Below, one piece after another: positions 32,867 through 43,289 of a DNA stretch of 64,000 nucleotides. The translations under genes and the position numbers were made by a program. The DNA comes from Leptobrachium leishanense. Its lineage: Eukaryota > Chordata > Amphibia > Anura > Megophryidae. The notes under the pieces are model-generated. The model ran no database searches. It saw only the letters and a program-made list of their open reading frames with translations, and was not told where the DNA came from. The stretch lies in NCBI GenBank assembly GCA_009667805.1, contig CM019065.1, positions 17,124,952 through 17,188,951 of the forward strand, read 5' to 3'. Numbering within the stretch: position 1 is the stretch's first letter; every line of letters starts with the position of its first letter.

Positions 32867-33264
32867 TTAACCTCCATGGTGGTCCGATTCTGACATATTT
32901 TATATGTCAGAATCGGTTCAATTTATTCAGGCCCCCTAGCGGTATACGTGTGGTTCGGATGTTAACTTTCAATACTGAAAGTGGTATCCCGAGCCACACT
33001 CGGGCCGATACTTACATGCCTCTGCGCTTCCTCGCTGTCCCCGCAGTCACACTGCAGCAAATCGCAATGTCACACTTCCTGGTTCACTCCTCGCGAGAAG
33101 AGAACCAGGCAGTGTGACGTTGCGAGCGGCTGGAGGAGACTGCGGGGATCAGCGAGGGAGTGCAGGACATGTAAGTATCCAGCCCAAGTGTGGCTTGGGG
33201 ATACCGCTTTCGGTACAAAAAGTTAACCCCGAGCCACACTCAGGAAAACCGTCAGGGAGGTTAA
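32867..33264. mobile_element. 398-bp TTAA-flanked MITE
   Basis: It starts TTAACCTCCATGGTGGTCCG at 32867 and ends CGTCAGGGAGGTTAA at 33264. Inner inverted segments match (GAGCCACACTCGG and TCCAGCCCAAGTGTGG regions). TTAA at both edges suggests piggyBac-type integration. Non-coding. Confidence 0.78.
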
Positions 33265-33289
33265 GGCCCATGCTCAAACACAACGTCAA

Positions 33290-33497
33290 CATTAATGTAA
33301 GTTTTATTGTTGTGGAGCTCTGTGATACGCTCATACATAACTGTGAGTTTTTGTAGCTTTAGAGCTCTGTGTTATGCTCATACAGACTGCACATTACTGT
33401 GAGTTTTATTGCTGTGGAGCTCTGTGATACGCTCATACACACCGCACATTACTGTGAATTTTATTGCTGCGAAACTCTGTGTTACACTCATACACAC
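33290..33497 (-). repeat. ~56-bp satellite array, reverse orientation
   Basis: Four units with GAGTTTTATTGCTGTGGAGC and CTGTGATACGCTCATACACA. The downstream edge is cut by the LTR-like copy starting at 33498. Confidence 0.85.
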
Positions 33498-34170
33498 TGT
33501 CAGATCATTTTAGATATGAAACTTCCATAATTTTTCATATTTTAGAAGACGGATCACAGAGATACCTTGAATTTCTTTCAAACAGACAGCCTGGATAAAT
33601 TTTAACACCTGGTAAACAGAATGAGCTTCCCAGACAATGGATCTCCTAAACTCGTTAGCATATCGCAAACAATAATAATAATAATAACAAGGATTCCCCT
33701 TTATCAGAATATGTAGACAAAAGCAACAACTATTGTCCAGAGACTGGGAAAAAAATCACGATTCTGAAGCAATCCTGTCATAAAACCAGATCTCCAGGAG
33801 GAGATATTGCCAAACAGCATTGTCTGGAAACTGATACTGTGACCAAGCGAGACTCATTGTATATCCAAGGGCAATTCAATTGGTCACATGTAAAATCAAT
33901 AGATACAAATTCTTGGATAATTTTGAAATGTTCAAAAAAAATATTAGAGATGGTTATCTTCTAATCAGATTTGTCAGAAAGATTATGACAATATGAATAA
34001 TAGTCAATGGGATCTGTGACGTTCTATTATACTAAGATGTCTAAGTGGTATTTGAATATTTAACTGATGTGGTGAGTTATAACAGATTCATTGAATGGTT
34101 ATTGATTCTTATTTTAAGGGTAAATAACCAAATTGTACCATTGGTATTGGAGGCACTGTCATTAATGATA
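33498..34170 (+). mobile_element. Shortened copy of the large LTR-like element
   Basis: It begins TGTCAGATCATTTTAGATAT, like 12554, and ends with TTGGAGGCACTGTCA, like 18505-18520. At about 34085 it joins the left part (matching 12554-13065) directly to the right part (matching 18448 onwards). The promoter-bearing middle is therefore missing, or was gained by the other copy. Confidence 0.7.
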
Positions 34171-34560
34171 AACACATATATATATATATATGTGTTTATT
34201 ATTGCAGAAGCCACCTGCACATCACAGCAATTATATATAAAACACCAAAAAAACACCAAAAAAAGAGCACTCCATATCAATGATCACCTTCATCCATCAT
34301 TTTCTGCAACAAATAAACACATATTTAAAAAATTCAAAAAACCTGACTGAGGTAAAATGATGGGGATTCAGTTAACAGAGTATGATCATAGTTTGCGTAA
34401 GCCTGTCACAGTCGCCAATGTACCCCATCGTTGACAGGTCCTATCTGACTTGACTGTACGTGCACACACAGTCACACATACGCATGCACGAACACACACA
34501 GTAACACATACGCACGCACACACACACAGTCACACACACCCTGAACAAAGTAGCTTGAGC
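34170..34560. other. Simple-sequence stretch
   Basis: It includes a perfect hairpin AAACACATATATATA at 34170-34200 and, at 34460-34545, degenerate CACACA/GTCACACATACGCA repeats. No gene seen. Confidence 0.7.
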
Positions 34561-34820
34561 CTCAAGTAGGCCAGCCCTCAACTAGGCTCGGCATTCGCCT
34601 TGGCCTCAAGTAGGCCGGACGTCCGCTTGGGCCTCGAGTAGTCCAGATGTCCGCTTGCGCCTCGAGTAGGCCATTCCTTCACCCAGGCCTCGACTAGGTT
34701 TGGTGTCTGCCCAGGCCTCAAGTAGGCTAGACATCCGTCCAGGCCTCGAGTAGCCCAGGCACCTGACCAGGCCTTGACTAGGCCAGATGTCCGCTCGGGC
34801 CTCCGCCAGGTCCAGCCTAG
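34561..34820 (+). repeat. 28-bp minisatellite, about 9 units
   Basis: Units of the form GGCCTCGAGTAGGCCAGA plus TGTCCGCTTG. The anchors are at 34605, 34633 and 34661. The antisense open frame at 34578-34904 is an artefact of this array. Confidence 0.85.
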
Positions 34821-34879
34821 TTGAGGCCCAGACCCCCTGTGATTACTGTCACCCTGGGCGGTTCGCCTCCCCTTCCCCC

Positions 34880-35088
34880 TTAGTACATTACTGCTCTTGC
34901 TCACTCTGTGTCTCTCAAACTCTGTCTGTCGTCTCTCTCACTTTCTCTGTTTCTCTCACTCACACTCTGTCTCAGTCTGCCTTGCTCACACTGTCTCTCT
35001 CATGCTCTCAATCGCTCTGTGTCTGTCTTGCTCTCACACTGCTCACACTGTCTCTCTCGTGCTCTCCATCTCCCTGTGTCTGTCTTAT
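34880..35088 (+). repeat. CT-rich low-complexity tract
   Basis: Degenerate TCTCTCACTCACACTCTGTC text; no gene. It ends at the hairpin starting at 35089. Confidence 0.85.
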
Positions 35089-35251
35089 CAACTATTCCAG
35101 CTCCAGCTAACTGAGAAACTGTCATTATAAATATAGAGGAACAGACAGACTGAAATAGAAAGACTGTCAGCGCGTTTCGCTATTCTCTCATTCTGGCTGT
35201 CCCTCTGTGTCTATACTATCAGTTTCTAAAGGAACTGCAGCTGGAATAGTT
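35089..35251. mobile_element. Foldback MITE, 163 bp
   Basis: The left arm AACTATTCCAGCTCCAGC and AACTGAGAAACTG pair imperfectly with the right arm CAGTTTCTAAAGG and CTGCAGCTGGAATAGTT. Non-coding, superfamily unknown. Confidence 0.6.
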
Positions 35252-35855
35252 AATCCACCTCTGCTTTTCTGCCCACTAAAAGAGGCACGTACTTAAGACC
35301 TGAAGAGAAGCACCACACTGCAGGGTAGGACCAACCCCTTGAAGAGGTCCAATGTGCCAGTATGGAGCCACCCGAAATAGGCTCCAAGACACGTGAACAG
35401 GGATTTTTTATATATTTACTGAATGATAACAGCCAACATGTCTGCACTGTATATTAATTTATTTTGAGGTTGGGAGCCATTTCTGGAGTGCGAAGGTCTT
35501 GTGCAGCAATAACGAAATGGATAGGCAAGGCCCCCCATAGCGGCCAAAAAGCACTATTAATGAGCCATCTATCGGAAGCTCCTGCTTTGCGAGTGGAATC
35601 ATTTGGACTTTTTATGCAAAAGTTAAGAATTGTATTGGGTGATGTTTTTTGTTTTCATTATTTTTAGGAAGATAGGGGTAGTGGGCATTGTTTACCTGTA
35701 TATGGAATTATCAGGATATGCTGAAATATATATGTATTATTCATATCCCCTATATTTAATTGACTGGAGCCGCTGCGTAACCACTGGTGATACTGTCCTG
35801 GTGTGAGGTCCCATACGCACATGTGCTATTTTGGATATGTTGGTTTTATGTGATG
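35252..35855. other. Unassigned stretch
   Basis: No convincing gene or repeat boundary. It contains short frames only. Confidence 0.4.
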
Positions 35856-36605
35856 TTACCCATAAAGGTTTATTCACAACGCACCGAAATTTCAGTAACA
35901 TTTCGGTGCTTTTCATTTCGGCGACTTCGGCGATTCCCTTTCGCTGAGATTTCAGTGAATTCACTATTTAATGTGTGGTCAACGTAGTACGTTGAAGACG
36001 GAGTCATCGAAGCACCATGAAAAAAATTGGAGAATGTGGACAAAGAGCAGTGAGCAGGCAATGGCAAAATCCACCGAACTGCAAAAAAAATCTATCATCC
36101 TAATCAGTGTTTAAACCTATAAAACTGTATTAAAATGTGTCTGAACAATAAAAAAAGGTCCTTTAAAAAATAATAAAAATATCTGTTACAGAATGTAAAA
36201 AAAAAGCTTTTAAGACACATTGGGAAACAAAAATTTCATATAAAAAAAATACGAAAGGTTTTCTAAAAAATAAAAAAAAGCTTTTTACTGAAAATGAAAA
36301 TATAAACAGGCTTTCAAAAAAGATTAAAAATGATGTTTTTCAACATTGAAACCTATGGGATTTGCGTGTTTAAACCTGTCGTACGGAACCACTGAAAATC
36401 AGCGCATTTCGCCAGCATTTTGGTGCAGTTCGGTGTTCTGTGAATAGATTAACAATTACTTCTCTAAGAGACAATTTTGATGCTGTAGATCGACGAATGG
36501 CGTGAACTGCACCGTATTTTGCTGTCAATTCGCCTCAATTCGCAAATTGACGGCTCACAGGGTTATTCAAAGAGCTCCGAATTGCTGGCGAATTGTCATA
36601 CTTTT
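35856..36605. repeat. Harbinger-like repeat remnant(s)
   Basis: Blocks shared with the CAGGGTTATTC family include AACATTGAAACCTATGGGAT, TGTGAATAGATTAACAATTA and CAGGGTTATTCAAAGAGCTC (36558, a terminus-like sequence). Ends are not paired, so this is a broken or composite copy. Confidence 0.6.
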
Positions 36606-37078
36606 TTGGGACTGAAGAAGTCGGCATAGCGACCGACGAAAGTGTATCCCAGCATTATTATTATTTTGGGACAATTGGCCTAGGGGCCCCCTAGGACATG
36701 AATATATGTCTTTTAAATGCCTTTTAATTTTATTTTAATTCAATAAATTTTTTATGTTTTATACCTACTAAGTGCATGTTATTGAGGTAGGTTGCAACTG
36801 AGACACAGACCAATTTCTACAAGGAGTGGACACAGGAGCCCAGGCTGTCTTCAGCTACAGAACCAGACACTGCAGAAAAGTATAAATTTATATTCTCTTC
36901 CAAATGTAAAGCACGTTATTAGCACTCACTGATTATACAAAAATGGGTGACATACACTAAACGTATATATTTAAGAATATTGCGCTCCCGGGACCCAATT
37001 AGTTATAACATAATCTTTGTGGCAATCCATTATCGGTATGGATGACCTTATCCGGAGTTAGCAGCATTTGAAGTTTTA
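36606..37078. other. Unassigned stretch with a GAAGAAGTCGGCATAGCGAC motif
   Basis: It opens with GGACTGAAGAAGTCGGCATA and CGACCGACGAAAGTG, similar in style to the GACGAGCCTTGACGGGCAAA type motifs at 49767 and 57750. An AT-rich tail follows. No gene. Confidence 0.4.
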
Positions 37079-38029
37079 TTAACCCTTTCGGTGCTGAGGC
37101 ATTTCACACCTCTGTGCTGAGGTCATTTTTACCGCTTTCACTCATCATGTTTAAACGCGTTTTGAAGCCATATTTTAATATATGACCCAGACGTATTATA
37201 TATCGTTCTTTCCGGCAGACTCGGCAGATTCATAATATGTCATTATTATATGTATACGTCATGTCCTGTCTGTCTATTATAACAAAAAATGCAATAAAAT
37301 TAGAATTTTCAATAATTTACATGTAAAGTGTTTTTTTTTCACATGCGATCATTTGCAGTTATATTTTCTATGGGGTGCGCTTGTTAAAAAAATTATAAAT
37401 GGGGACTTGTTACATTTTTTTTGGGGAAAATTTCGCTTTTTTTAACAAACGCACCGCATACAAAAATCGTTAGTGCAGCATCATTGTTCACATTATAATT
37501 GAAATGGGAACAGTATTGCTGCATTAACAAACCAAAAAAAACTTGTTTATTTTATTTTTTTATATTTTTTTATTTAAATTTTTTATTTATTTATTTATTT
37601 CTATCTCTGCTCTGGCCGATCCAATGATAACAAACATTAACCCCTAGCTGCCACGGATCGGGCAGGGGTTAATGTCAGCCATCGTTTGGAAGGGCAGGCT
37701 GTGCCCTTCCAAACGGTGCCTGCCTTAACCCTGTGGCCCCCGGCGATTGGGAGGGAGAGAGGTCCGAAGGACCTCCCCCCTCCCTTTCAGGCTCCTCCTC
37801 CGCACACGCGGGGAGGCGCATGAATTAGATGTCATCTAATGTCCCTGCCGGGGTCCCGGAGTGCTGGGCTGACATCCAAGATGTCAGCCCACACCGGGGG
37901 GGTGCAGCAATCAGCCGGAATCCCGGCCAATTGCTGCCTCCTGTGCATGGACACGCTCAGTGCGTCCATAGCACAGGAGAACCACTTGGCTGGACGAGCT
38001 GAGCGCGTCCATAGCAGCCAAGTGGTTAA
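37079..38029. mobile_element. TTAA-flanked element (piggyBac-like), 951 bp
   Basis: It starts TTAACCCTTTCGGTGCTGAG and ends GCCAAGTGGTTAA at 38029. It is colinear with 14138-14814 at the left and, in reverse orientation, with 20301-21525. Paired subterminal motifs include GACACGCTCAGTGCGTCC. No coding capacity. Confidence 0.75.
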
Positions 38030-38094
38030 ATACCCCGAAGGTCTCTGTAATTAGGCACCTAATAAACCACACCAAACCCTTATTTTTCAATCAA

Positions 38095-38294
38095 CTTCAG
38101 AGTGCATTCGCCTGGGTTTTGCAATGAGTGTTCGGCAGGTTTTCGGCGGCTTTTCCCTGCACTACGACGGCCCTGTGGTTCTTGCTGAATACACCGCAGG
38201 GTCGCCGAAATGCGAACGCCGAATCAAGTCGAATTGAAGAGAACGAAAAGTCACGAACGTGCGGTGACTTTTCGATTCTCTTTGAATAACCCTG
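38095..38294. repeat. Harbinger-like repeat, right-hand end
   Basis: It matches 50630-50808 (GTGCATTCG, TTTTCCCTGCA, ACACCGCAGGGTC, GTGCGGTGACTTTTCGA) and ends TTCTCTTTGAATAACCCTG at 38294, the family terminus. The left end is missing. Confidence 0.7.
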
Positions 38295-38867
38295 TTTATC
38301 TTTTGGAGAGTCACTTGGAATACATACATAGCGTTGCAATGCCCTATAGTGGTCACAGAAACGATTATCTTTAATAGGGATGAGCTGTTCGGGTTCGGAC
38401 GGTTCGGAGTTCGGCCCGAACTTTGGCAGTTCGAAAGTTCGCGAACTTCGAACGTTTTGGGTGCGTTCGGTTCGAGTTCGAAAAAAAAAGAAATTTTGAA
38501 AAAAGTATAGAAAATGCTTAAAAAATACTAAAAAATCTAGAAATAAAGAGACTCTTTACTGCAGAATATTATAAGCAACGGTTTATTAGATATTGAATTA
38601 AAAACTAATGTGTACGTGGAAAGATTATCAACTCTAAATGACCTCTGTTCACAAACGGGCATAACACCAGGTGTTTTTAGTCTGGTAATCAATTTGATAC
38701 ATTGTACACTATACTGAGGGGGTGGGGTGGTGTCTGCTTCTGATTGAGATTTGAGAATTAATTTCCCTCCTAAAACATCCTAATATGCTGCATTTAACTG
38801 GTGTTTGAAAAAAATTCAAAATAACATCTAAAGCAATGTTATTTTTCAAATCGGGATTAAACATTCA

Positions 38868-39798
38868 CAGGGTTATTCAGAGAGCGGTGAAAAGCAGGAG
38901 AATAACTGGAGAAGTGAAAATTCTAGGTCAAAATAGCCAAACCAGAAAAATTCTCCCTTTTAACTCACTTTCCAAATTGGCTATTTGGTCTAGATTGTTC
39001 TCTTCTCCTGCCAGTTCTCCTGGCTTTCACCTCTCTCTCAGGGTTGTTCAGAGAAAGGTGAAAACCAGGAGAATGGCAGGAAAAGAGAACAATCTGGACC
39101 AAATAGCCGATTTGGAAAGTGAGATAAGGCTAGGGTCAGACTAACGCATTTTTCACAGCGACCGTAAGTGCGTCCGAACACATTGCCGTATTTTTTCATG
39201 GAATGCGCGAAAACGGTCATAAGATGTGCATTTTTGTGTGTGATTTTTTACGGATCCAAACCTGGAAACTTTGGGTGTCTGGACATTATGTTGGCCGGAC
39301 ATGAGCAGGGTCTGATGTCTCCAAATCACGCACACACGCCGCTAGTGGACGCAGTGCACTCTGTACGTCCGTACTAGCGGTTCTGCGTTCTCGAAAAAAT
39401 GCATTCATTTTCCACTTGCGTTGCGCAGCCGGACTTTCATGTGACTGTACTTCGCATATTGGCCGTCATTTGCTGCTAGTGTGGCCGTGATTAAGTGCGC
39501 CTAAACGCACGTTAAAAATTTGCTAGTCTGACCCTAGCCTAAATGGGAGAATTTTTCTGGTTTGGCTATTTTGACCTAGAATTTTCCATTCTCCAGTCAT
39601 TCTCCTGCTCTTCACCGCTCTCTGAATAACCCTGCCAGGGTTATTCAGAGAAAGGTGAAACTCAGGAGAATGACTGAAGAGAAAATTCTAGATCAAAATA
39701 GCCAAACCAGAAAAATTCTCCCATTTATCTCACTTTCCAAATCGGCTATTTTGTCTAGAATTTTCCATTCTCCAGTCATTCTCCTGCTTTTCACCGCC
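38868..39798. mobile_element. Palindromic MITE cluster inside hAT copy F
   Basis: Repeated units start CAGGGTTATTCAGAGAGCGG (38868, 39636, and a GTT variant near 39040). Long inverted arms (AGCAGGAGAATGACTGGAGA, AAATTCTAGGTCAAAATAGC) end CGCTCTCTGAATAACCCTG at 39634. A solitary clean copy is at 62512-62693. The unit at 39040-39634 contains the 412-bp element below. Confidence 0.75.
39128..39539. mobile_element. 412-bp TAA-flanked MITE nested in the palindromic MITE
   Basis: The ends are GGCTAGGGTCAGACTA and TAGTCTGACCCTAGCC, a 16-bp perfect inverted repeat. TAA lies on both sides (39125-39127 and 39540-39542). Removing it restores GAGATAAATGGGAG, as expected from the palindrome's other copies. 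A three-base TWA duplication is typical of PIF/Harbinger. Confidence 0.85.
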
Positions 39799-41624
39799 AA
39801 AAAATCAGTAAACTTTTTCTGCGTGTCCGAAAATGTCTCCTCTTTTCATACAGACTGCCGCCCCAAGCAGTTGTTTATGGATAGATTAAAGGAAAAGCAT
39901 TTACCGTCATTTGAAATGTCATTTTTTGTTATTTACATATTTCTATACATCCTAGAAATCCGCCACCTCACGGGCAGGTTACGGGGACCTCCTAGGCACG
40001 ATATATGAAGGAATTTTTCGTTTTTATTTTTAACCCTTATTTCATGGAAAACTCACTGTCCCTTTAAAAACGTTTTTTTTTTTACATTTTGACCTTGTTT
40101 CCTGTCCCCCAGGGCACTACCCGGACCCCCATACACCTTTTATGGCGAATATCTAGCATATATGCCCTCTTGGAGGGCACTCTAAAAAACGAATTTTCAG
40201 CCCCATTGACTTGCATTGAGTTCGAGTTCGGGTTCGGATCCGAACATTTGGAAAGTTCGGGTTCGGCTCCGAACCGAACTCGGGGAGTGTTCGGCTCATC
40301 CCTAATCTTTAACAGTATCTTTGGAGATTCGAGCCCCGCGGAATTCGATTAGTATAACCATTCTGTTCCCCACAATTGCGTTCGGTGCGTTTTCTTTCCC
40401 TTTTGTTTATTGGGAATATGTACCTCAAAACACCTAGACACTGGCAGCAAGGTCTCCAATATGTCATTGGATATGCGGCATCTTCTCTGGTAACACCCTT
40501 CCTTCCTTAGGCACCATTCACCATCGGTAGCAACTTCAGAGCTTACAGGGTTATTCAAAGAGAATCGGTGATTTTTCGTTCCCTGCAATGCGGCGTGATT
40601 CGGCGATCCTATTTTGCTGACCCTGCGGTGTATTCAGCAAGCACCACAGGGCCGCCGTTCTGCAGGGAAAACTTACTGCAAACCCGACGAAAACTCACCG
40701 AACACTCATCGAACACTCACCGAAACGTGCAGAAACAGCTGGATTAACCCTGCTGGAAAACACGCCGGAGAAACCCAAGTAATCACAACGCAGAGCAGCC
40801 GCCGGAAATACTGCAGCTGACACGCAGACGAACGAGGTGAATAAAAAAAAACAGTTTGCTTGAATGTTTGAAAAGTGAAACGCTGTTTGCAAAGAAACTA
40901 CTGAACGAAAATGTCTGAAATTTGCATATGAGGTCCAGGGAATGATAATATAAAGGGCTGTTACAGAAAAAAGAAAAAACAATTGGCAAAAAAAAATTCC
41001 CTTTTTTTTTAAAACAAATCCCACAAAATGCCTAAAAGATCCTAAAAAAAAATCTATAGATAAAGAGACTTTTTACTGCAGAATATAATAATAAATGGTT
41101 TATTAGATATTGAATTAAAACAGGAATATTTTTAACATTGAAGCCTATGGGATTCGCCTGAATAAACCTGCCGAATTAAACCGCCGAATGGCAGGGCAAT
41201 TCGGCAAATTTTCACTGCTGGTTTTTGTTCTCTGAATAGACAAAGCATTGCTTCTCTATGGGGATTTCACTGCCCTCGAACAGGCACTGAACAGGCACCA
41301 TATGTGCAGACAATTCGCCAACATTTGGCGTATTGCCTGCTCTCTGAATAGCCAAATGGCCAGGAAAGGTAACCGAATGCTGATTTTTAGACATGTGCAT
41401 TCGTTTTAGTACTAAAATGATTTAGTCCGAATTTTGGGATAATTTAGTTTTAGTATGACTCAAGAGAAACGAAACTGCTCAGTACAAAAAACGAAAGAAA
41501 CTAAAATAAAATGCACTACATTTTAGTTTCAGTCCTTTTTGTGATATTACATTGAGTGAAGGAGACCAGCAATGAAGAGCGCAACATCGCATCATCCGAA
41601 GTTCTGCACAGTCCACATGCCAAT

Positions 41625-41920
41625 GCAGTAGGATGTTCTATACAGAGAGGGGCATTAATTAATGCAGGAGGATGTTCTATACATTATACAGAGAGGGGTA
41701 TTAATGCAGGAGGATGTTATATACATTATACAGAGAAAGGTATAAATTGAGGAGGATGTTCTATTCATTATACAGAGAGGGGTATTAATTAATGCAGGTA
41801 GATGTTGTATACATTATACAGAGAGGGGTATTAATTAATGCAGGTGGATGTTGTATATAATATACAGAGAGGGGTATTAATTAATGCTGGAGGATGTTCT
41901 ATACATTATACAGAGAGGAG
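41625..41920 (+). repeat. ~46-bp minisatellite inside element E, about 6 units
   Basis: Units of AGGATGTTCTATACATTATA plus CAGAGAGGGGTATTAATTAA with varying spacers. Tandem, non-coding. Confidence 0.85.
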
Positions 41921-42211
41921 CCTTTTTTTTAGCCCTTTAAATCCAGTGGCTGTGAGCGCTGAGATCGGCTGCTTGTTACATTATCTCTCAATACAATGTA
42001 TCAGGCTCAGCTGTTACAGTAACTGACTGTAACAGCGCTCAGTTTCAGTAAAACAAGGAAATAATATTGTTCTAACCTCTTATATATAAAAATATTATTT
42101 ACTCTATTTACTCTATTTATTTACTCTATTTTACTATTATTATTTTACTGAAACTCTGAGCGCTGTGATGAGCAGCAGTCAGTTACTGTAACAGCTTTGC
42201 CTGACACGGGG

Positions 42212-42334
42212 CAGTATTACAATGTTGGTGCTAACTTAACCAGAGCTGTTGTAAACTGAAAACCTTCATAGGCTATAATGGCTCTGGGAAGTTTACAACA
42301 GCTCTGGTTAAGTTAGCACCATCTATGTAATATG
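42212..42334. mobile_element. Foldback MITE, second copy
   Basis: Same foldback as 1065-1186: arms GTTGGTGCTAACTTAACCAG and their complement, loop with CATAGGCTATAATGGCTC. The close match between copies about 41 kb apart suggests fairly recent spread. Confidence 0.8.
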
Positions 42335-42614
42335 GACCACATTGTGCTGAGAGTGAGAGATACTGTAACAAGCAGCGATCTCAGCCCTCTGAGGAGCCAC
42401 TACAATAGTAATTGTATCCACTGGTTTTCGGATGAATGAAATTAGTTTTCATACTAAAGAACTGAAAACGAATTTCTTTAGTAACTAAATAAATTGCATT
42501 TTAGGACTAATGCATTAGTTCAAAACGAAATTTTGTGCTGTGCACATGTCTACTGATTTTCACTGTTCGGTTACCACTTGGGGCCAGATTGGCTCTCTTT
42601 GAATAACCCTGTTA

Positions 42615-43061
42615 GTGAATAACCCCTTTACTGGTGAACAACTCACGTCTGAGATTACACTTTCTACTATATTTCCTTTCATGTTGTTCTGGTGCATTTG
42701 CATTCAAGATTGTTATTCACACACAAAAGCACAATAACACATCACACAAATACACTCAAGCACCCAAACACTCGCCCTACCGAGAGAGTTGTGTGCGGCT
42801 TCGTAACTCAACGTTACTGGGTTAATTACTATAATTCTTGCGTAACGAGAGACCTCGCTGATCCTAGAGCCGCGTATGCAAGATTTTCTACATTTTCCTT
42901 TCTTCCAGCATACCAGAAACATTACAGATAAGATTTCTTGTTTTACTGCTTTTCCATCCTCTGTAAATGTCATCACAGTCCGTTTACCCTGCCCCATGTT
43001 CACCTGACACACCCAAAGTGCCCTCTTCTTCCCTCTTTGTCCAGCAAGACGCTCCACCACC
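42615..43061 (+). promoter_or_regulatory. Putative 5' UTR/promoter region of the sialyltransferase gene
   Basis: About 450 bases between the Harbinger-like element (ending 42611) and the ATG. I see no clear TATA box. The stretch is unique-looking and would hold the 5' UTR, unless non-coding exons lie further upstream beyond the transposons. Confidence 0.35.
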
Positions 43062-43177
43062 ATGATCTGCAGACGTAAGAATCTCAGGTTGCTGTATTTT
43101 CTGTTCTTTTTTGTCTCGTGTGCCGTTATTTACAACTCTTACACCAAACAACAGACACAAAGAAATGTCTGTCTCAG
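43062..43177 (+). CDS. Alpha-2,8-sialyltransferase (ST8SIA family), exon 1
   Basis: The first coding exon encodes a short basic cytoplasmic tail (MICRRKNLR), a hydrophobic signal anchor at about residues 9-24, then the start of the luminal stem. That is the type II Golgi topology of sialyltransferases. The ATG at 43062 has A at -3 and follows an in-frame TGA at 43005-43007, so it is the first possible start in this frame. The exon ends at a consensus donor (CAG|GTGAGT) in phase 2, and exons 2, 3 and 4 join in phase. ST8SIA enzymes transfer sialic acid from CMP-Neu5Ac onto terminal sialic acids of glycolipids or glycoproteins. The paralogue is uncertain: the stem resembles ST8SIA5/ST8SIA6 more than ST8SIA1. 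The gene runs off the window. Confidence 0.75.
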
Positions 43178-43289
43178 GTGAGTACGACTCATTATGATTT
43201 ATTGCTGGGAAATAACGAAAAGTGTCAATAATTACAAAATAGAATGAAAGCAGAATATCAGATAATGACAGATAAAAGCAGAAAATATA

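Larger units (their letters stand above)
38375..40304. mobile_element. hAT copy F, internally deleted derivative (1.93 kb)
   Basis: The termini are TAGGGATGAGCTGTTCGG (38375) and CGGCTCATCCCTA (40304). The perfect 8-bp duplication ATCTTTAA is at 38367-38374 and 40305-40312. The left about 110 bp and the right about 500 bp match the ends of copies A to C. The transposase and both tandem arrays are gone and replaced by Harbinger-like and palindromic MITE sequence. It would depend on transposase from a full copy. Confidence 0.92.
41388..42552. mobile_element. Element E, 1.17-kb hAT-like non-autonomous element
   Basis: The ends are TAGACATGTGCAT (41388) and GTGCACATGTCTA (42552). The perfect 8-bp duplication CTGATTTT is at 41380-41387 and 42553-42560. 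The termini resemble element D. It contains a minisatellite (41625-41920), a 60-base inverted repeat pair (42010-42058 against 42138-42200) and a foldback MITE (42212-42334). No transposase. Confidence 0.88.
40546..42611. mobile_element. Harbinger-like element with TTA duplication, carrying element E
   Basis: The termini are CAGGGTTATTCAAAGAGA (40546) and TCTCTTTGAATAACCCTG (42611), with TTA at 40543-40545 and 42612-42614. Without the nested element E it is about 900 bp, like the copy at 49916-50808. Non-coding. This copy best defines the family. Confidence 0.85.

Noticed and set aside
34578..34904. 108-codon antisense frame
   Set aside because: Built from a GC-rich 28-bp minisatellite, with no protein-like features.
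42713..43063. 116-codon antisense frame over exon 1
   Set aside because: Opposite strand of a well-supported signal-anchor exon; the sequence shows no family features.
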